Below are positions 62,253 to 64,000 of a stretch of DNA of 64,000 nucleotides, in pieces. Source of the stretch: Azospirillum sp. TSO35-2 (GTDB taxonomy: Bacteria > Pseudomonadota > Alphaproteobacteria > Azospirillales > Azospirillaceae). Position 1 is the stretch's first letter, and the number at the start of each line of letters is the position of its first letter. The notes beneath the pieces are model-generated. The model was not told the origin of the DNA. It saw only the letters and a list, made by a program, of their open reading frames with translations, and did no database searches. The position numbers were made by a program, and so were the translations under genes. Location: positions 414,671 to 478,670 of the forward strand of contig NZ_LGRA01000022.1 of assembly GCF_003116095.1 (NCBI RefSeq), read 5' to 3'.

Positions 62253-63458
62253 ATGGTAGCCGAGGCGATCCACGCCCCGCCAGCCCTGCCTCCAGCCCTG
62301 CCGGCGCTGCGCCCGGCGCTGGTGGCGATGACCGGCCTGCAGGCGCTGGTGGCGCTCGGCCTGTTCGCGCCGGGGGTGCTGGCGCCGCGCATGGGGATCG
62401 ACCCGGCCGGGCTGGGGCTGTTCTCCACCACCGGCTTCGTGGTGGGCACGGCGGCGTCGCTCTATGGCGGGGTGCTGGCCGGACGGCTGGGCGCCTTCCG
62501 CGTCGCCTCGCTGTGCGCGGCGGCGGTGGCGGTCGCCATGCTGTGCGCGATGATGGGCGGCGGGGCGGTGGCGCTGCTGGCCGCCGGGGTCGCCATCGGC
62601 GTCGCCTGCGGGCCGGAGACGCCGGCCAGCGCCGCCATCCTCGGCCGGCTGGCGCGCGAGGCCGACCGGCCGCTGGTCTTTTCGGTCCGCCAGACCGGCA
62701 ACCAGTTCGGCGCCATGGCCGGGTCGCTCGCCTTGCCGGTGCTGGCGGCGGCGGTCGACCCGCGCGCCGGCTACGCCGTCATCGCCGCGCTGGCGCTGGC
62801 CGGCATCCTGGTCTTCGAGCGGATGCGCCGGGCCTACGACCCGCTGACCCGCTCCGCCGGCCGGGCGTTCGGGCTGGGCGCGGCGTGGCGGCTGGTGCGC
62901 GACGACGCGGCGCTGCGGCGGCTGGCGGTGGCGTCGGCGCCCTACGCCGCCAGCCAGTTGGCGCTGAACGGCTTCTTCGTGGTTTTTGCGGTGACCGAAC
63001 TGGGCCTCGGCCATGTCGCCGCCGGGGTGGCGCTGGCGGTGGGCCAGGGCGGCGGGCTGGTCGGGCGGCTCGGCTGGGGCGTGGTCGCCAGCCGCTGGGT
63101 GGCGCCGCGCCGGCTGGTCGCGTGGCTCGGGCTCGGCATGGCGGCGGCGTCCGCCTTCGTCGCGCTGGCCGGGGCCGCCCTGCCCTTCCCCGCCCTGCTG
63201 GTCGCCACCTTCCTGATCGGCCTGACCGCCAGTGGCTGGAACGGCGTGTTCCTGGCCGAGGTCGCCCGGCTCGCCCCGCCCGACCGCATCGGCGAGGCGA
63301 CCGGCGCGGTGATGGTCGGCGGCTATGTCGGGCTGATCGCCGGGCCGGTCCTGCTGATCGCCGCCAGTTGGGCGTTCGGTGGGCTGGCCGCCGGCTACCT
63401 GCTGTTCGCCGCGCTGGCGGCGCTGGCCGGCTTCGGCCTGTTGGGAGAGCGCGGATGA
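62253..63458 (+). CDS. MFS transporter
   Basis: 401 residues, about 12 helices. The ATG at 62253 follows AAGGTG; a GTG at 62244 is the alternative. RLGAFRVASL lies between TM2 and TM3, and a conserved Arg occurs in FSVRQTGNQFG, as in CynX/NimT-like MFS proteins. The amidase gene overlaps its stop (ATGA), so the pair may take up and hydrolyse one amide compound. Confidence 0.85.
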   Translation: MVAEAIHAPPALPPALPALRPALVAMTGLQALVALGLFAPGVLAPRMGIDPAGLGLFSTTGFVVGTAASLYGGVLAGRLGAFRVASLCAAAVAVAMLCAMMGGGAVALLAAGVAIGVACGPETPASAAILGRLAREADRPLVFSVRQTGNQFGAMAGSLALPVLAAAVDPRAGYAVIAALALAGILVFERMRRAYDPLTRSAGRAFGLGAAWRLVRDDAALRRLAVASAPYAASQLALNGFFVVFAVTELGLGHVAAGVALAVGQGGGLVGRLGWGVVASRWVAPRRLVAWLGLGMAAASAFVALAGAALPFPALLVATFLIGLTASGWNGVFLAEVARLAPPDRIGEATGAVMVGGYVGLIAGPVLLIAASWAFGGLAAGYLLFAALAALAGFGLLGERG

Positions 63459-64000
63459 GCGCCGTCACCTCCGCCCGGGCCATCGCCCGCGCCGTGAACG
63501 CCGGCACCCGCAGCGCCCGCGCCGAGGCCGAAGCCTGCCTCGCCCGCATCGCCGCCGGAAACCCGGCGCTGAACGCCATCGTCGCCGTCCATCACGACGC
63601 GGCGCTGGCGCAGGCCGACGCCGTCGACCGCCGCGTCGCCGCCGGGGAGACGCTGCCGCTGGCCGGGATTCCGGTCGCCGTCAAGGACACCATCTGGGTC
63701 GCCGGTCGGCGCGTCACCCAGGGTTCCCGCCTGTTCGCCGATTTCGTCGCCCCCGCCGACGCCATCGCGGTGGAGCGCCTGCGCCAGGCCGGCGCGGTGC
63801 TGGTCGGCATGGCCAACAGCTCCGAATTCGCCTGCAAGGGGGTCACCACCAACCCGCTGTTCGGCCCCACCCGCCACCCGCTCGACCCGGCTCTGACACC
63901 GGGCGGCTCCAGCGGCGGCCCGGCGGTGGCGGTGGCCGGCGGGCTGGTGCCGCTGGCGCTCGGCACCGACGCCGGCGGGTCGAGCCGCCGCCCGCCGGCC
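63455..64000 (+). CDS. Amidase (amidase-signature family), partial, cut at the right edge
   Basis: 182 codons are present; the frame is open at base 64000. The family's Lys (GIPVAVKDTIW), the GGSSGGPAVAVAGG segment with the cis-Ser, and TDAGGSS with the nucleophile are all visible. It overlaps the MFS gene by ATGA. AtzE/biuret-hydrolase-like or GatA-like sequences share these motifs; the missing C-terminal half would decide. Confidence 0.88.
   Translation, partial: MSAVTSARAIARAVNAGTRSARAEAEACLARIAAGNPALNAIVAVHHDAALAQADAVDRRVAAGETLPLAGIPVAVKDTIWVAGRRVTQGSRLFADFVAPADAIAVERLRQAGAVLVGMANSSEFACKGVTTNPLFGPTRHPLDPALTPGGSSGGPAVAVAGGLVPLALGTDAGGSSRRPPA

Noticed and set aside
1..64000. tRNA, rRNA, IS element or prophage genes
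   Set aside because: None was recognised by eye on either strand; small RNAs would need a covariance-model search.

Overview
The window is 64 kb of very GC-rich DNA, densely coded with strong G/C third-position bias. Its contents are a NorCBQD nitric oxide reductase, AcnB, a HexR-type regulator, pyruvate formate-lyase, a class I PHB synthase and depolymerase, several RND pumps, and a CRISPR array without cas genes. Together these suggest a free-living, metabolically flexible alphaproteobacterium of the Azospirillum/Rhodospirillales kind. The taxonomic placement is inference from gene content and style. No rRNA or tRNA gene and no transposase was recognised.

Layout. 0-5 kb: nitric oxide reduction. 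norC-norB-norQ-norD run leftwards (norD is cut by the window edge); norE, a norF/COX4-like gene and a 51-codon membrane peptide run rightwards. A Crp/Fnr-type palindrome lies between the two arms. 5-8 kb: a NarL-type response regulator and a multi-pass sensor kinase. 8-12 kb: a SPINDLY/GT41 glycosyltransferase, a CxxCxxCC protein, a YchJ/SEC-C protein and an HD-GYP phosphodiesterase. 12-17 kb: a TetR repressor divergent from a two-gene RND pump. 17-24 kb: a Pcm-erythromycin esterase fusion, LysR/MFS, and a dgoK-dgoA pair for 2-keto-3-deoxygalactonate. 23.8-25.0 kb: a CRISPR array of 17 repeats, no cas genes. 25-30 kb: an MBL-fold hydrolase, acnB, an RraA-like aldolase and a lipoprotein.

30-38 kb: an OmpR-type two-component pair divergent from a complete OMF-MFP-RND efflux operon. 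38-45 kb: hexR divergent from pflB-pflA-focA-eno, with two HexR-like palindromes and an FNR-like site between them. This is a coherent fermentation/glycolysis module. 45-53 kb: PHB depolymerase-like protein, peroxiredoxin, a type I secretion ABC/adaptor pair, a lipoprotein and phaC. 53-56 kb: a tail-anchored pseudokinase and a small membrane partner of unknown function, preceded by a 141-bp element with 18-bp inverted ends. 56-64 kb: two amidases, a PotABCD-like ABC importer, a transthyretin-like protein lacking HIUase motifs, and an MFS permease.

The most interesting items are: the pseudokinase/membrane-protein pair; the CRISPR array, whose repeat mutations record its growth order and polarity; the Pcm-Ere fusion; and the HexR/FNR control region of the pfl-eno cluster.
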